From: an uncultured Sulfitobacter sp.
Lineage (GTDB): Bacteria; Pseudomonadota; Alphaproteobacteria; Rhodobacterales; Rhodobacteraceae
Length of the DNA stretch: 64,000 bases
Assembly: GCF_947502895.1 (NCBI RefSeq)
Contig: NZ_CANNBM010000001.1
Coordinates: forward strand, 1,054,001-1,118,000
Direction of reading: 5' to 3'
Within the stretch, counting starts at the first letter, position 1; each line of letters opens with the position of its first letter. Both the position numbers and the translations under genes were made by a program. Of this stretch, positions 42,882-51,133 are shown piece after piece. The notes below the pieces were generated by a model, which was given only the letters and a program-made list of their open reading frames with translations, ran no database searches and had not been told where the DNA came from.

Positions 42882-43360
42882 TGCGACGCCTCGCGGTGTG
42901 CAGCAATGATCTGTGCCAACTGCCGCTCGATCTCGACGAGCGCGGTGGTGACGCGCAGCGCATCAATCTGTGACGCATGGCCAGCACGCACCGCCGTATT
43001 TAGCCAGCGGGTCATCTGATTGAGGTTGCCGCCATAGCGCGACACGGCCAGCAGCAGCACAGGATCAACACGGGGCTGTTTACGCCGCCGTTTTGGTTCA
43101 GCACCGGTGGCAAGCTGGCGAAGGAAGGCAGACATAGACAGGCCGCGATCTTTTGCAGCTTGCCGGATCAGCGCCTTCTCTGCAGCTGAGCAATAGAAGA
43201 ACACCGCTTCTGGTTTTGCGGCTGCACCTGCCTTCGTGGCAGGTTGGTTGGGGTTCGAAGGGGAGGCTTGCCGCCCCTCGCAAGGTCCTAGTTCAAAGGT
43301 CGCAGACCTAGAACTGGGTCGCCTTGCTGTTTCCCTATCTGCGGGTTCGATTTTGGTCAT
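42875..43360 (-). CDS. mobC: Relaxosome accessory protein MobC
   Basis: 161 residues from the ATG at 43360, whose codon overlaps the stop of the upstream HTH gene (ATGA). A longer frame to 43450 is unnecessary. The N-terminal ~55 residues are polar; 'SAAEKALIRQAAKDRGLSMSAFLRQLA' is a ribbon-helix-helix-like segment and 'RYGGNLNQMTRWLN' is the MobC signature. It should open DNA at oriT for the relaxase. Confidence 0.88.
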   Translation of the reverse strand: MTKIEPADRETARRPSSRSATFELGPCEGRQASPSNPNQPATKAGAAAKPEAVFFYCSAAEKALIRQAAKDRGLSMSAFLRQLATGAEPKRRRKQPRVDPVLLLAVSRYGGNLNQMTRWLNTAVRAGHASQIDALRVTTALVEIERQLAQIIAAHREASQC

Positions 43361-44211
43361 GATCTCAGCCCAACCGCTTGGACTTGGGCTTCTGTCACCA
43401 GCTCGGACGCCAGCAAAGACGTGACTTGAGTCGGCGTGATGTGTTGGCACATCGGATGGCGATCATTGATCCAGCAGGCAAGCCGTGCATGGTGATCGGC
43501 GGTCACAACCTCAGCTTCCTTTCGCTTGGCGCGGATATCCTCGATGTATCCTTGCCAGCGCCTTGTCTGAAACCAGTTGTCGGAAAAGCAAACTCTCGAA
43601 CGGGTGAAGCCTGCGCTTTCGGTTGCGTAAGCTTGAACCGCCAGCAACAGTTCCTCTGCTGCGATCCCTCCGTTCAAGGCATCTTCGATCTGTGGAAGGC
43701 AAGCTTGTTTTTCGCGAAGACGATCCGATGGATAGGCAGCCAAAATCTTTTCAGCCTCAAGGCCATCCGCGTCCTCGCGCTTGCGCGGTGGTGGTTTAGG
43801 AATGGTTTTAGGATTGTTTGGGGTCCGCTGTGGACGGGGTACTGGGTCCACCATGGGCTGGGTTCCGGGTTCAGATTGGACGGGGTCCATCATGGACCCC
43901 GTCTCTATGTCGGGCTCTCGGGTCAGTTCGAACAACGTAACTTTGGCCAGTATCATGCGGTAAACGATGGTGTGACCGTTCTTGCATCTCTTCTGCCCCG
44001 TCTCGATCAAGATACCTTCGTCTAGGAATTCTTTAATCGTCCGCTTCACGGTGCTTGCGCCCAACTCGGTATGGCGCTGGATCGTCCCCTTGGAACACCA
44101 GATGCCAGAACCATCATCGCTCGCCTTGTCGGCCAAGAACATGATGATCTGTTTGCGTGGAGCACTCCCGAACTTGCGTTCGGAGCATTCCTTTGCGACG
44201 CGCCAACTCAT
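43357..44211 (-). CDS. Helix-turn-helix protein at the head of the mob operon
   Basis: 284 residues. A winged-helix segment (residues ~18-75: 'QIIMFLADKASDDGSGIWCSK' then 'STVKRTIKEFLDEGIL') resembles the HTH of plasmid replication or helper proteins. Residues ~105-145 are Pro-rich. The C-terminal half is helical. It starts the mobC-mobA operon and may act at oriT, as a replication-like initiator, or as a regulator. The upstream DNA carries the TTTTGTACAGG tandem. Confidence 0.72.
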   Translation of the reverse strand: MSWRVAKECSERKFGSAPRKQIIMFLADKASDDGSGIWCSKGTIQRHTELGASTVKRTIKEFLDEGILIETGQKRCKNGHTIVYRMILAKVTLFELTREPDIETGSMMDPVQSEPGTQPMVDPVPRPQRTPNNPKTIPKPPPRKREDADGLEAEKILAAYPSDRLREKQACLPQIEDALNGGIAAEELLLAVQAYATESAGFTRSRVCFSDNWFQTRRWQGYIEDIRAKRKEAEVVTADHHARLACWINDRHPMCQHITPTQVTSLLASELVTEAQVQAVGLRS

Positions 44212-44244
44212 CGAAAGGCCTCAATACCCATAAGGGCCCACAGA

Positions 44245-44266
44245 TTTTGTACAGGTTTTGTACAGG
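44245..44266. repeat. Tandem TTTTGTACAGG repeats near right att site
   Basis: Two perfect head-to-tail copies of an 11-bp unit (44245-44255, 44256-44266), 130-150 bases from the right core. The unit matches motifs near the left core, which fits integrase arm sites; regulation of the HTH gene just downstream is an alternative. Confidence 0.55.
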
Positions 44267-44366
44267 AATTTGGCGATTTCAGCCGACATCGGCCTGCATC
44301 CCAGCGCAAGTTTCTGCAAGCGCCTGCACAAAGCCCTGTAAATAAGTCATATTTTATAGGTGTTTG

Positions 44367-44443
44367 TGGTGACCCCGATTGGATTCGAACCAATAACCTG
44401 CCCCTTAGGAGGGGGCTGCTCTATCCAGTTGAGCCACGGGGCC
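44367..44443 (-). tRNA. tRNA-Arg (anticodon CCU), chimeric at the island junction
   Basis: 77 bases including CCA fold as a tRNA: acceptor GGCCCCG with CGGGGUC, anticodon stem GCCCC/GGGGC around loop CUCCUAA, and T-stem AUUGG/CCAAU around UUCGAAU. The 3' part from the anticodon loop on is supplied by the element; the displaced chromosomal version at 25561-25607 has T-stem GCAGG/CCUGC. The gene stays functional after integration. It reads AGG codons. Confidence 0.93.
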
Positions 44444-44602
44444 GATTTGATATGGCTACAATAAACCCATGCTCTGTTCCAGACCATTGCGCAGCTTGTA
44501 TGGCATGCTGTTTCAAGGAAAGATGCGAATATCGCTGATTGCCTGTGCCAAGGCGAGCGATTACGCTAACGACAATTCAAACTGCACCGCAGGACCTTAG
44601 CA

Positions 44603-45640
44603 TTGTCACAACCATCCAAACGCCCCCTCACCCTGCGCGATGTCTCCGAAGCTTGCGGGGTTTCGGAAATGACTGTCAGTCGCGTATTGCGCAAAAGCGG
44701 CGACGTCTCTGCCACCACGCGTGAGCGTGTGCTCGCGGCCGCAAAGGAGTTGGGGTATGTCCCCAATCAAATCGCGGGGTCTTTGGCCTCGCAACGGGTG
44801 AATCTCGTCGCTGTGATTATTCCTTCGTTGGGCAATATGGTCTTCCCCGAAGTGCTGGCAGGCATCAACGCTGTCTTTGATGACACGCCATTGCAACCTG
44901 TTGTCGGCGTGACGGACTATCGGCCCGAGAAAGAAGAGCAGGTTCTTTACGAAATGTTGTCGTGGCGGCCCTCTGGCGTGATCATCGCGGGGTTAGAGCA
45001 TTCAGAAGCGACACGCGCAATGTTGCTGAATGCAGGCATCCCCGTGGTTGAGATCATGGATGTGGACGGAAATCCGGTAGATGCAGTTGTGGGTATCTCA
45101 CACCGACAGGCGGGGCGAGACATTGCCCGTGCGATCCTGCGGGAAGGGTACGAGCGTATCGGATTTCTTGGAACAAAAATGCCACTCGATCACCGCGCGC
45201 GCAAACGGTTTGAAGGCTTTACCGAAGCACTGGCAAAAGAGGGGATCGAGATCGAGGACCGCGCGTTTTACGCGGGTGGCTCTGCATTGTTAAAAGGGCG
45301 CGAGATGACGCAGGAAATGCTTGCCCGTTCACCTGATCTGGATTTTCTGTATTATTCGAACGATATGATTGGTGCAGGTGGTTTGTTACACCTGCTGGAT
45401 GCAGGCATTGATGTCCCGGGCCAGATTGGTCTGGCGGGGTTCAACGGGGTAGAACTATTGGCAGGATTGCCCCGACAGCTGGCCACGACAGATGCATGCC
45501 GCCGCGAGATCGGGATAGAGGCCGCAAAAATCATCCTCAATGCGAGCCAACCTGATCCTGACCCTGACATGCCCACCACTATTGCGATGAAGCCTACCCT
45601 GTCGCTGGGGGATACGTTGCGCCGCCAGCAGCGAAAATGA
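44603..45640 (+). CDS. LacI family transcriptional regulator
   Basis: 345 residues from a TTG start with AGGA eight bases upstream. The HTH 'LTLRDVSEACGVSEMTVSRVLRKSGDVSATTRERV' and hinge helix are followed by a periplasmic-binding-like ligand domain, as in GntR/gluconate-type LacI regulators. Its stop overlaps the start of the next gene (ATGA). Target genes are not in view, and it lies just outside the right end of the island. Confidence 0.88.
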   Translation: MSQPSKRPLTLRDVSEACGVSEMTVSRVLRKSGDVSATTRERVLAAAKELGYVPNQIAGSLASQRVNLVAVIIPSLGNMVFPEVLAGINAVFDDTPLQPVVGVTDYRPEKEEQVLYEMLSWRPSGVIIAGLEHSEATRAMLLNAGIPVVEIMDVDGNPVDAVVGISHRQAGRDIARAILREGYERIGFLGTKMPLDHRARKRFEGFTEALAKEGIEIEDRAFYAGGSALLKGREMTQEMLARSPDLDFLYYSNDMIGAGGLLHLLDAGIDVPGQIGLAGFNGVELLAGLPRQLATTDACRREIGIEAAKIILNASQPDPDPDMPTTIAMKPTLSLGDTLRRQQRK

Positions 45641-46863
45641 CGCTGCCGCGCCTGCAAAACCTCGCTGCACGGCGCATCTTTCTGGATCGTCATGCCTTGC
45701 TGGAAACGCCGCAAGGACCCGCCGATAGCGACACTCTTCTTGAGCTGATTACGCGACTGGGCTTTGTTCAACTCGACAGCATCAATACCGTAGCGCGGGC
45801 GCATGACATGATTTTGTTCGCCCGCAAGCCACGCTACCGCACACAAGATCTGAAACGTCTATATGAGCACGATAAGGGTCTGTTCGAGCATTGGACCCAT
45901 GACGCTGCCGTAATCCCTATGGCCTTTTATCCCCATTGGCAGATGCGGCGCGATCGGGATGCAGCAAAGCTGCGCAATCAATGGCGCAGCTGGCGGCGCG
46001 ACGGGTTCGAAGAACAGCTGCAAACAGTGGTGGAGCATATCCGAAAAGTCGGCCCTTGTGGGTCATCCGATGTAGGCCAGAACGAAAAGCGCGGTTCGGG
46101 TGGATGGTGGGACTGGCATCCGTCAAAAACAGCGCTGGAGTATCTTTGGCGTACTGGCACCTTGCATGTCGTGAAGCGTGAAAATTTTCAGAAACGCTAC
46201 GATCTGACAGAGCGGTCTATTGATCCGCAGATGTGGGCACCCAACGCAGGCCTTTCGGAAGCCGAAACTGTTGCATGGTGCTGTGCAAGCGCATTGGACA
46301 GGCTGGGGTTTGCTACCTCGGGCGAGATTGCAGCTTTCTGGGCCCACGTCACAGCGGCAGAGGCGAAAAACTGGTGCGCTCAGGAATTGAAATCAGGTAC
46401 ACTTGAAGAGGTTGAGATTACAGGGGCCGACGGCACTCTAAAGCGCTGCTTTGCACGCCCTGACCTGCAAAACGACACAGCCGCTGACACAGCCGCACCT
46501 GCACGAGTTCGCGTGCTTAGCCCTTTTGATCCCGCCCTGAGAGACCGTAAGCGGGCCAAGTTTCTCTTTGGTTTCGACTACCGCATCGAGGTTTTCGTGC
46601 CTCAGGCAAAGCGTGTTTTTGGTTATTATGTTTTCCCGTTACTTCAAGGCGACCACATGGTCGGTCGCGTGGATATGAAAGCATTTCGGAACGAGGACAC
46701 ATTGCGTATTCACGCCCTTTGGCCGGAACAGGGCGTTGCTTGGGGCAAGGGTAGGCAAGCAGCTTTTGAGGCAGAGTTGGATAGGGTTCGGCGACTGGCA
46801 GGTGTCTCGAAAATCGAATTCGCACCCGATTGGCTCAAGGCGCCGTCAGCTCACCAGTTCTGA
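45637..46863 (+). CDS. YcaQ-family (HTH_42) DNA glycosylase
   Basis: 408 residues. The QxD motif of the family is at Q45-L-D47 ('FVQLDSINTVARAHDM'), where the Asp or Gln acts in base excision; tandem winged helices follow. Members such as E. coli YcaQ/AlkX unhook interstrand crosslinks or excise bulky alkylated bases. It is translated with the LacI gene, an odd partner, and its 3' end overlaps the convergent iclR gene by 18 bases. Confidence 0.85.
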   Translation: MTLPRLQNLAARRIFLDRHALLETPQGPADSDTLLELITRLGFVQLDSINTVARAHDMILFARKPRYRTQDLKRLYEHDKGLFEHWTHDAAVIPMAFYPHWQMRRDRDAAKLRNQWRSWRRDGFEEQLQTVVEHIRKVGPCGSSDVGQNEKRGSGGWWDWHPSKTALEYLWRTGTLHVVKRENFQKRYDLTERSIDPQMWAPNAGLSEAETVAWCCASALDRLGFATSGEIAAFWAHVTAAEAKNWCAQELKSGTLEEVEITGADGTLKRCFARPDLQNDTAADTAAPARVRVLSPFDPALRDRKRAKFLFGFDYRIEVFVPQAKRVFGYYVFPLLQGDHMVGRVDMKAFRNEDTLRIHALWPEQGVAWGKGRQAAFEAELDRVRRLAGVSKIEFAPDWLKAPSAHQF

Positions 46864-47619
46864 AAGGTCTTGGGCCGCCTGTTTTAGCCGCGGCAGATAG
46901 GAAATCAGATCATCAATGCTGGTACGCTGCACCGGTGCATGTACGGAGAGCGTCGACATCAGCCGGTTCTGTGCATCAAGCAAGGGAACTGCAACAGCGA
47001 CCATCCCATTCATAAATTCTTCTTTGTCAGTCGAATAGCCGCGCGCACGGATCATCTCGATCTCTGTGCGCAGCATATCACGATCAGTCAACGTGTGATC
47101 TGTATGGCTCTCAAGTGCTACGATACTCAGGTATTTCGTAAACAATCTTGGCTTGAGTGTGCTCAGGTACATTTTGCCACTGGCCGTGCAATGAAATGGC
47201 ACTTCGGTCCCGACAGGCAACTGGATGCGCAGGGGCCACTTCGTCTCGGCCCGGTCGAGATAGACCATCGCATGACGTTCAGGTGTGGCGATGTTACATG
47301 TCTCTCCCACATCTTCCGCCAGTGCCATCAACACCGTCTGGCGTACCATACGAATACGTGACGTAGACAATACCGATCCGGCAAACCGTCGCAGCCGCGC
47401 ACCTGGTGCGTACGAGCGCCCGTCGATATCGCGCTGCAAAAAGCCTTCTTCCTCCAATGTATGGAAAAGCCTGTGGATCGTAGGTTTTGGCAGACCCAGA
47501 ACCTCGTTTGCAGCTGTTGGCGTGATGGGCACTCCGACCCGCGCCAGTTCTTCCAGAAGCAACAGCAATCTCAAGTTCGTTGGGATTGTTTTTTCTGTCA
47601 TGCTGGAAACATTGGTCAT
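46846..47619 (-). CDS. IclR family transcriptional regulator
   Basis: 257 residues (Met7 is an alternative start). The winged helix 'ITPTAANEVLGLPKPTIHRLFHTLEEEGFL' is followed by the IclR ligand domain, with 'GKMYLSTL' and 'GYSTDKEEFMNGMVAVAVPLLD'. It follows the TRAP large permease gene by 15 bases and is probably its local regulator, likely acting at the palindrome before the TRAP binding-protein gene. Confidence 0.9.
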   Translation of the reverse strand: MTNVSSMTEKTIPTNLRLLLLLEELARVGVPITPTAANEVLGLPKPTIHRLFHTLEEEGFLQRDIDGRSYAPGARLRRFAGSVLSTSRIRMVRQTVLMALAEDVGETCNIATPERHAMVYLDRAETKWPLRIQLPVGTEVPFHCTASGKMYLSTLKPRLFTKYLSIVALESHTDHTLTDRDMLRTEIEMIRARGYSTDKEEFMNGMVAVAVPLLDAQNRLMSTLSVHAPVQRTSIDDLISYLPRLKQAAQDLSELVS

Positions 47620-47634
47620 GGGTCGGAGTGGTCC

Positions 47635-48993
47635 TTATCTGTTCGGTAGTAGCATCAGCGCCAGCTCGGGGGTCAACGCTACGATAACCCAGACACTAAT
47701 AAGCGCAACGAGATACGGAACGGTATACCGCAGCAGGCGGAAATAGGGTACGCCCGTCACGCCGCTTGCCACATATAGGTTCAAACCGTAAGGCGGCGTG
47801 ACAAAGCCAATCGACGCACCCACAAGAAAGATTACAGCAAAGTGGATCGGATCAATCCCGACCGATGCCGCGATGGGCGCAAGGATCGGCGCGAGGATGA
47901 TCGTTACGGGCAACGATTCAAGGATCATACCCGTCACAAAGACGATCGCCATCGAGGTGAACAGAACCGCATGATAGCCCCCCATACCCGTCACAAAGTC
48001 CCCGATCACCTCTTTTGCGCCAAGTGATGACATCACTTGCTGCATCGCGACCGAAACCGCGATCAAAGGCACCAGAATACCTGTAATCTGGGCCGAGCGT
48101 GATACGATGCCGGGCAAATTCAGTAAGGTGAATCCTTCAACCACAAACATCGACACGACCGACTTGTCCTCAACCGGTTTGTCGGGTGCGTCCCCCATGA
48201 CTTTGTTCAGCGGATAGCTGATCATGCCAACGATGATACAAAAGCCCACCGTCACGCCAGCAGCCTCGGTCGGAGAGAACTTGCCCGAATAGATACCCCA
48301 AAGAACCAGACCAATGGCAAAAAAGCCCAACCAAGCGCCGATTGCTGTCTTTATCACCCGCATCGGTGACAAACGGATCAGGTAGCCCCAGCCGTTCATG
48401 GTACAGATGATGAAAGCTGCGGTCATCATCGCCAGAACCATCATCGAACCCGGCACGATACCTGCAATAAACAAATCAGAAATCGGAAGATTCAGCAAAA
48501 AGCCATAGACGATAAAGATGATTGAGGGTGGGATAATGATGCCAACTGTACCGCCCGCAGCCGCTGTGGCCGCCGAGAAACGCTCGTCATAGCCGCCTTT
48601 GACCATCTCAGGATGCAGCATTGAGCCGATCGTAGCAGTTGTGGCCGAGTTGGAGCCGGAAATTGCCGCAAACAAACCGCAGGCAGCCAGTGCTGCCATC
48701 GCCAGACCACCACGTAGCCAGCCCAAGCATGAATAGGCAAAATCAGAAAGCCGTCGCGCAATGCCCGACTGGTTGATTAGATCCCCCGTCAGGATAAACA
48801 GCGGCATGGCCAGCAGGGCAAAGCCCTTGTTGAACACATTGAGCAACTCGTTGCCTGTATTATCAAGCGGCAGGCCGATAACAAAGCTACAGCCAACCAC
48901 CCAATAAAAAATTACCAGCAGAACCGGTGTTCCCAACATAAAGAACATCGTTACTACAATTGAGATAAGCGTAATCCATGTACCATCAGCCAT
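47635..48993 (-). CDS. dctM: TRAP transporter large permease (DctM)
   Basis: 452 residues, with about 12 hydrophobic segments, the DctM motif 'AISGSNSATTATIGSMLHPEMVKGGY' region (~113-140) and conserved Pro-rich 'GIIIPPSIIFIVYG'. It is the sodium- or proton-coupled channel subunit. The start overlaps the dctQ stop (ATGA). Confidence 0.92.
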   Translation of the reverse strand: MADGTWITLISIVVTMFFMLGTPVLLVIFYWVVGCSFVIGLPLDNTGNELLNVFNKGFALLAMPLFILTGDLINQSGIARRLSDFAYSCLGWLRGGLAMAALAACGLFAAISGSNSATTATIGSMLHPEMVKGGYDERFSAATAAAGGTVGIIIPPSIIFIVYGFLLNLPISDLFIAGIVPGSMMVLAMMTAAFIICTMNGWGYLIRLSPMRVIKTAIGAWLGFFAIGLVLWGIYSGKFSPTEAAGVTVGFCIIVGMISYPLNKVMGDAPDKPVEDKSVVSMFVVEGFTLLNLPGIVSRSAQITGILVPLIAVSVAMQQVMSSLGAKEVIGDFVTGMGGYHAVLFTSMAIVFVTGMILESLPVTIILAPILAPIAASVGIDPIHFAVIFLVGASIGFVTPPYGLNLYVASGVTGVPYFRLLRYTVPYLVALISVWVIVALTPELALMLLPNR

Positions 48994-49661
48994 CAGACAT
49001 CCCCCCCGATAACAGCTTGTTTGATAATCGGATTACCAGCGCGGAAGTTGCTCCAGTCCTCCAACCAGTTTCCGATGACACGGCCTGCCATCAGGGTAAA
49101 CGCGACAGGAACGGTGATGTAGAACCACCACTTCATCACGTCATCGACGCCATCAACCATCTGGAAGTTATCAGCGGAGTACGCGGAAAAGCGCAGCGAT
49201 GTTGTGATCGCCAGCAAACAAAACCCGAGCCACAAAATGGTATCCATCGTCAGCGCGCCCATCTGGCCTTTCGGGCTCATCTTTGAGCGGAATTCGCTAA
49301 AGCTGAGGTGTGTGCGCAGCTTGACGTTATAGGAACATCCGAACCAAGCCATAATCATAAACAGGAACGGCGGTACCGTCGTTGAACCCGACCACTGGTG
49401 GGAAAACACAAATCTGTCGATTACGCCCCAAAAGATGATCAGGGCGATCATCAGATAAGCGACAACAGAAACGCCGCGCTCCAGATGCCGCTCAATCGGT
49501 GGGACTGTCTTGAAAATGATATGCGCAAGTATCCCGCCCAACAGTGTCACGACAACCCCGAACAGCCACATTCCATCGGTATAGAATGCTGACTTCATCT
49601 CCCACGGGTCGCCGGATGCAATGGCAGGCAATACTGCAAATGCCTCGGACCAAATCGACAT
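48993..49661 (-). CDS. dctQ: TRAP transporter small permease (DctQ)
   Basis: 222 residues with four membrane segments (~30-50, ~68-88, ~98-115, ~142-160 and a further C-terminal one). The middle part 'RTHLSFSEF' matches the DctQ pattern. It forms the membrane complex with DctM; the gene is separated from dctP by a terminator-like hairpin. Confidence 0.87.
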   Translation of the reverse strand: MSIWSEAFAVLPAIASGDPWEMKSAFYTDGMWLFGVVVTLLGGILAHIIFKTVPPIERHLERGVSVVAYLMIALIIFWGVIDRFVFSHQWSGSTTVPPFLFMIMAWFGCSYNVKLRTHLSFSEFRSKMSPKGQMGALTMDTILWLGFCLLAITTSLRFSAYSADNFQMVDGVDDVMKWWFYITVPVAFTLMAGRVIGNWLEDWSNFRAGNPIIKQAVIGGDV

Positions 49662-49732
49662 AGTGATGTTCTCCCCTATCAGTATTCAGCCACGGCCTGA
49701 ATACCAACCTTCATTGTCTATAAATGCAACGG

Positions 49733-49765
49733 AAAAAGCCGACCCGCAGAATGTGCGGATCGGCT
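49733..49765 (-). terminator. Hairpin with T-tract after dctP
   Basis: Stem 49737-49748 with 49754-49765 (AGCCGA, one mismatch, CCGCA) and a 5-nt loop. On the minus strand it is followed by a T run (complement of 49733-49737). It follows the dctP stop and would favour extra binding-protein transcript over the permeases. Confidence 0.65.
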
Positions 49766-49785
49766 TCAGCTTAGGCCTGATTAAA

Positions 49786-51018
49786 TTAGGCTTTCCACCA
49801 GCGACGCGGCTCCACATTCTCGGGCAGGGTATTGCCGTCGATTGTGCGGACTTCGTCGTAGATTTCCTGATAGGTATCGCGGCCGCCGGACCAGCCGTTC
49901 AGGCGCTCGCGCCACTGCTCCCACAGCTGTGGCTGGAACTCGGGCGAGCACATCTCTTCCGCCTTCTTGATTTCGGCATCGGACAAGAACGCGTTGCGCA
50001 CGTTGTTTTCCTTGAAAATCGTACCGTCGAGCTGTGGATCGGACTGACCAACAGTTTTCACCAATGCGGCCTCGTTTGCGGCTTGCACGTGTGTCTGTGC
50101 CCAGTAGGACGATTCCATAACCGCATCCTGCAGCTCGCCGGACAGACCGTCAAAGACGGATGCATTCATGGAGGTCGCTTCTGTACCGCAGAAGAAGTTC
50201 AAGTGAACCGATTGGGACACAACAGGCGCCATGTTGGCGTATGCCACAGCCGAGGCCCATGTCTCTGCACCATCGATCAGGCCTTGTTTCAGACCATCAA
50301 GCGTTTCTTCCCACGCAACCGGAACAGGGTTCAAGTTCAGTGCTTCCATTGCGATACGACCCAGCTGTGTGCCAGTAACGCGGTTTTTCGTGCCCGCCAG
50401 CTGCTCGACAGATGTCACAGTCGGCTTGTCTTCCCAAGCCAGACCCAACTGGATGCCGCGCAGTTCTGCGTGCGAGAACAGCAGTTTCAGGCCGTGGCGT
50501 TTCTCATACGGCTCGCGCAGCAGGGCCTGAGACGCAGGAGAATAGAGGAAGTGGTACTGGTCCGCGCGGTTACGGAACATATACGCATAGTCCAGCACGT
50601 TCAGGTAAGGCGCACCACCAGCAGAGTTCTGCGTGGAAGCAGCATAGAAATCAACAATCCCCTGCTGACATTTCTCAACACAGGACGTCTGACCACAGAT
50701 TTGGTTATCGCCGATAAACTCGATCCGAATCTCGCCATCGGTGCGCGATTCCAGATCGCGACAGAATTCCAATGCGCCCGCACGTTCGATCAGCAGGTTG
50801 CGCGCGTTAAAGCCGGATGCACCGAATTTGAAAGTGTGCTTGGCTTCTTTTTTGAAGCGTTTGTCATAGGTCGACTCAGCCGCAGACGCCAGATTTGCAA
50901 GGCTCATCGCTCCCCCGAAGCCCCCTGCTGCCAGCAGTGTCGAACTCATCCCGTAGCGGCCTGCTACGCGGAAAAGATCGCGTCGTGAAATGCCATTCAG
51001 TTTGTCTTGTACACTCAT
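49786..51018 (-). CDS. dctP: TRAP transporter substrate-binding protein (DctP), Tat-exported
   Basis: 410 residues from the ATG at 51018 with a GGAGGAA site; the longer frame to 51069 is rejected. A Tat signal is visible (S-R-R-D-L-F-R then a hydrophobic stretch ending A-S-A). The mature domain has the DctP fold: 'KFGASGFNARNLL' and a central 'GTKNRVTGTQLG' with the Arg that usually contacts a substrate carboxylate. It delivers an organic acid or similar solute to DctQM; identity unknown. Confidence 0.9.
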   Translation of the reverse strand: MSVQDKLNGISRRDLFRVAGRYGMSSTLLAAGGFGGAMSLANLASAAESTYDKRFKKEAKHTFKFGASGFNARNLLIERAGALEFCRDLESRTDGEIRIEFIGDNQICGQTSCVEKCQQGIVDFYAASTQNSAGGAPYLNVLDYAYMFRNRADQYHFLYSPASQALLREPYEKRHGLKLLFSHAELRGIQLGLAWEDKPTVTSVEQLAGTKNRVTGTQLGRIAMEALNLNPVPVAWEETLDGLKQGLIDGAETWASAVAYANMAPVVSQSVHLNFFCGTEATSMNASVFDGLSGELQDAVMESSYWAQTHVQAANEAALVKTVGQSDPQLDGTIFKENNVRNAFLSDAEIKKAEEMCSPEFQPQLWEQWRERLNGWSGGRDTYQEIYDEVRTIDGNTLPENVEPRRWWKA

Positions 51019-51060
51019 GTTAGTTCCTCCCGTGAAGTGTTTGTCGATTATTGAGACTTT

Positions 51061-51089
51061 TTGTTTCAAAAAAGACTAGCTTGAAACAA
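51061..51089. promoter_or_regulatory. Inverted repeat between dctP and the GMC gene
   Basis: TTGTTTCAA (51061-51069) and TTGAAACAA (51081-51089) form a perfect 9-bp inverted repeat with an 11-nt spacer between the divergent genes. A probable operator for the IclR regulator of the TRAP cluster. Confidence 0.55.
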
Positions 51090-51133
51090 TCCTTCTGTAT
51101 AGAAATTTCTTCAATCGGTTGGAGGATTTTGGA

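Larger units (their letters stand above)
25590..44413. mobile_element. Integrative mobilizable element in tRNA-Arg(CCU), about 18.8 kb
   Basis: The element is bounded by direct att repeats derived from the tRNA-Arg gene. It carries a tyrosine integrase next to the left site, an excisionase-like gene, ribbon-helix-helix regulators, a MobC/relaxase module with nested mobB/mobD-like genes, a VirB6-like protein, and six cargo genes. It lacks a full type IV secretion system and a coupling protein, so it would need a helper for transfer. The cargo (27.5-39.8 kb) is visibly more AT-rich than the chromosome and the mobilization end. Confidence 0.88.

Noticed and set aside
42063..43019. 318-codon plus-strand frame opposite the relaxase and mobC
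   Set aside because: Antisense to supported genes; unlike the nested minus-strand frames it has no ribosome site or family resemblance.
49621..50988. 455-codon plus-strand frame opposite dctP
   Set aside because: Shadow of dctP; His/Cys/Arg-rich translation without domain features.
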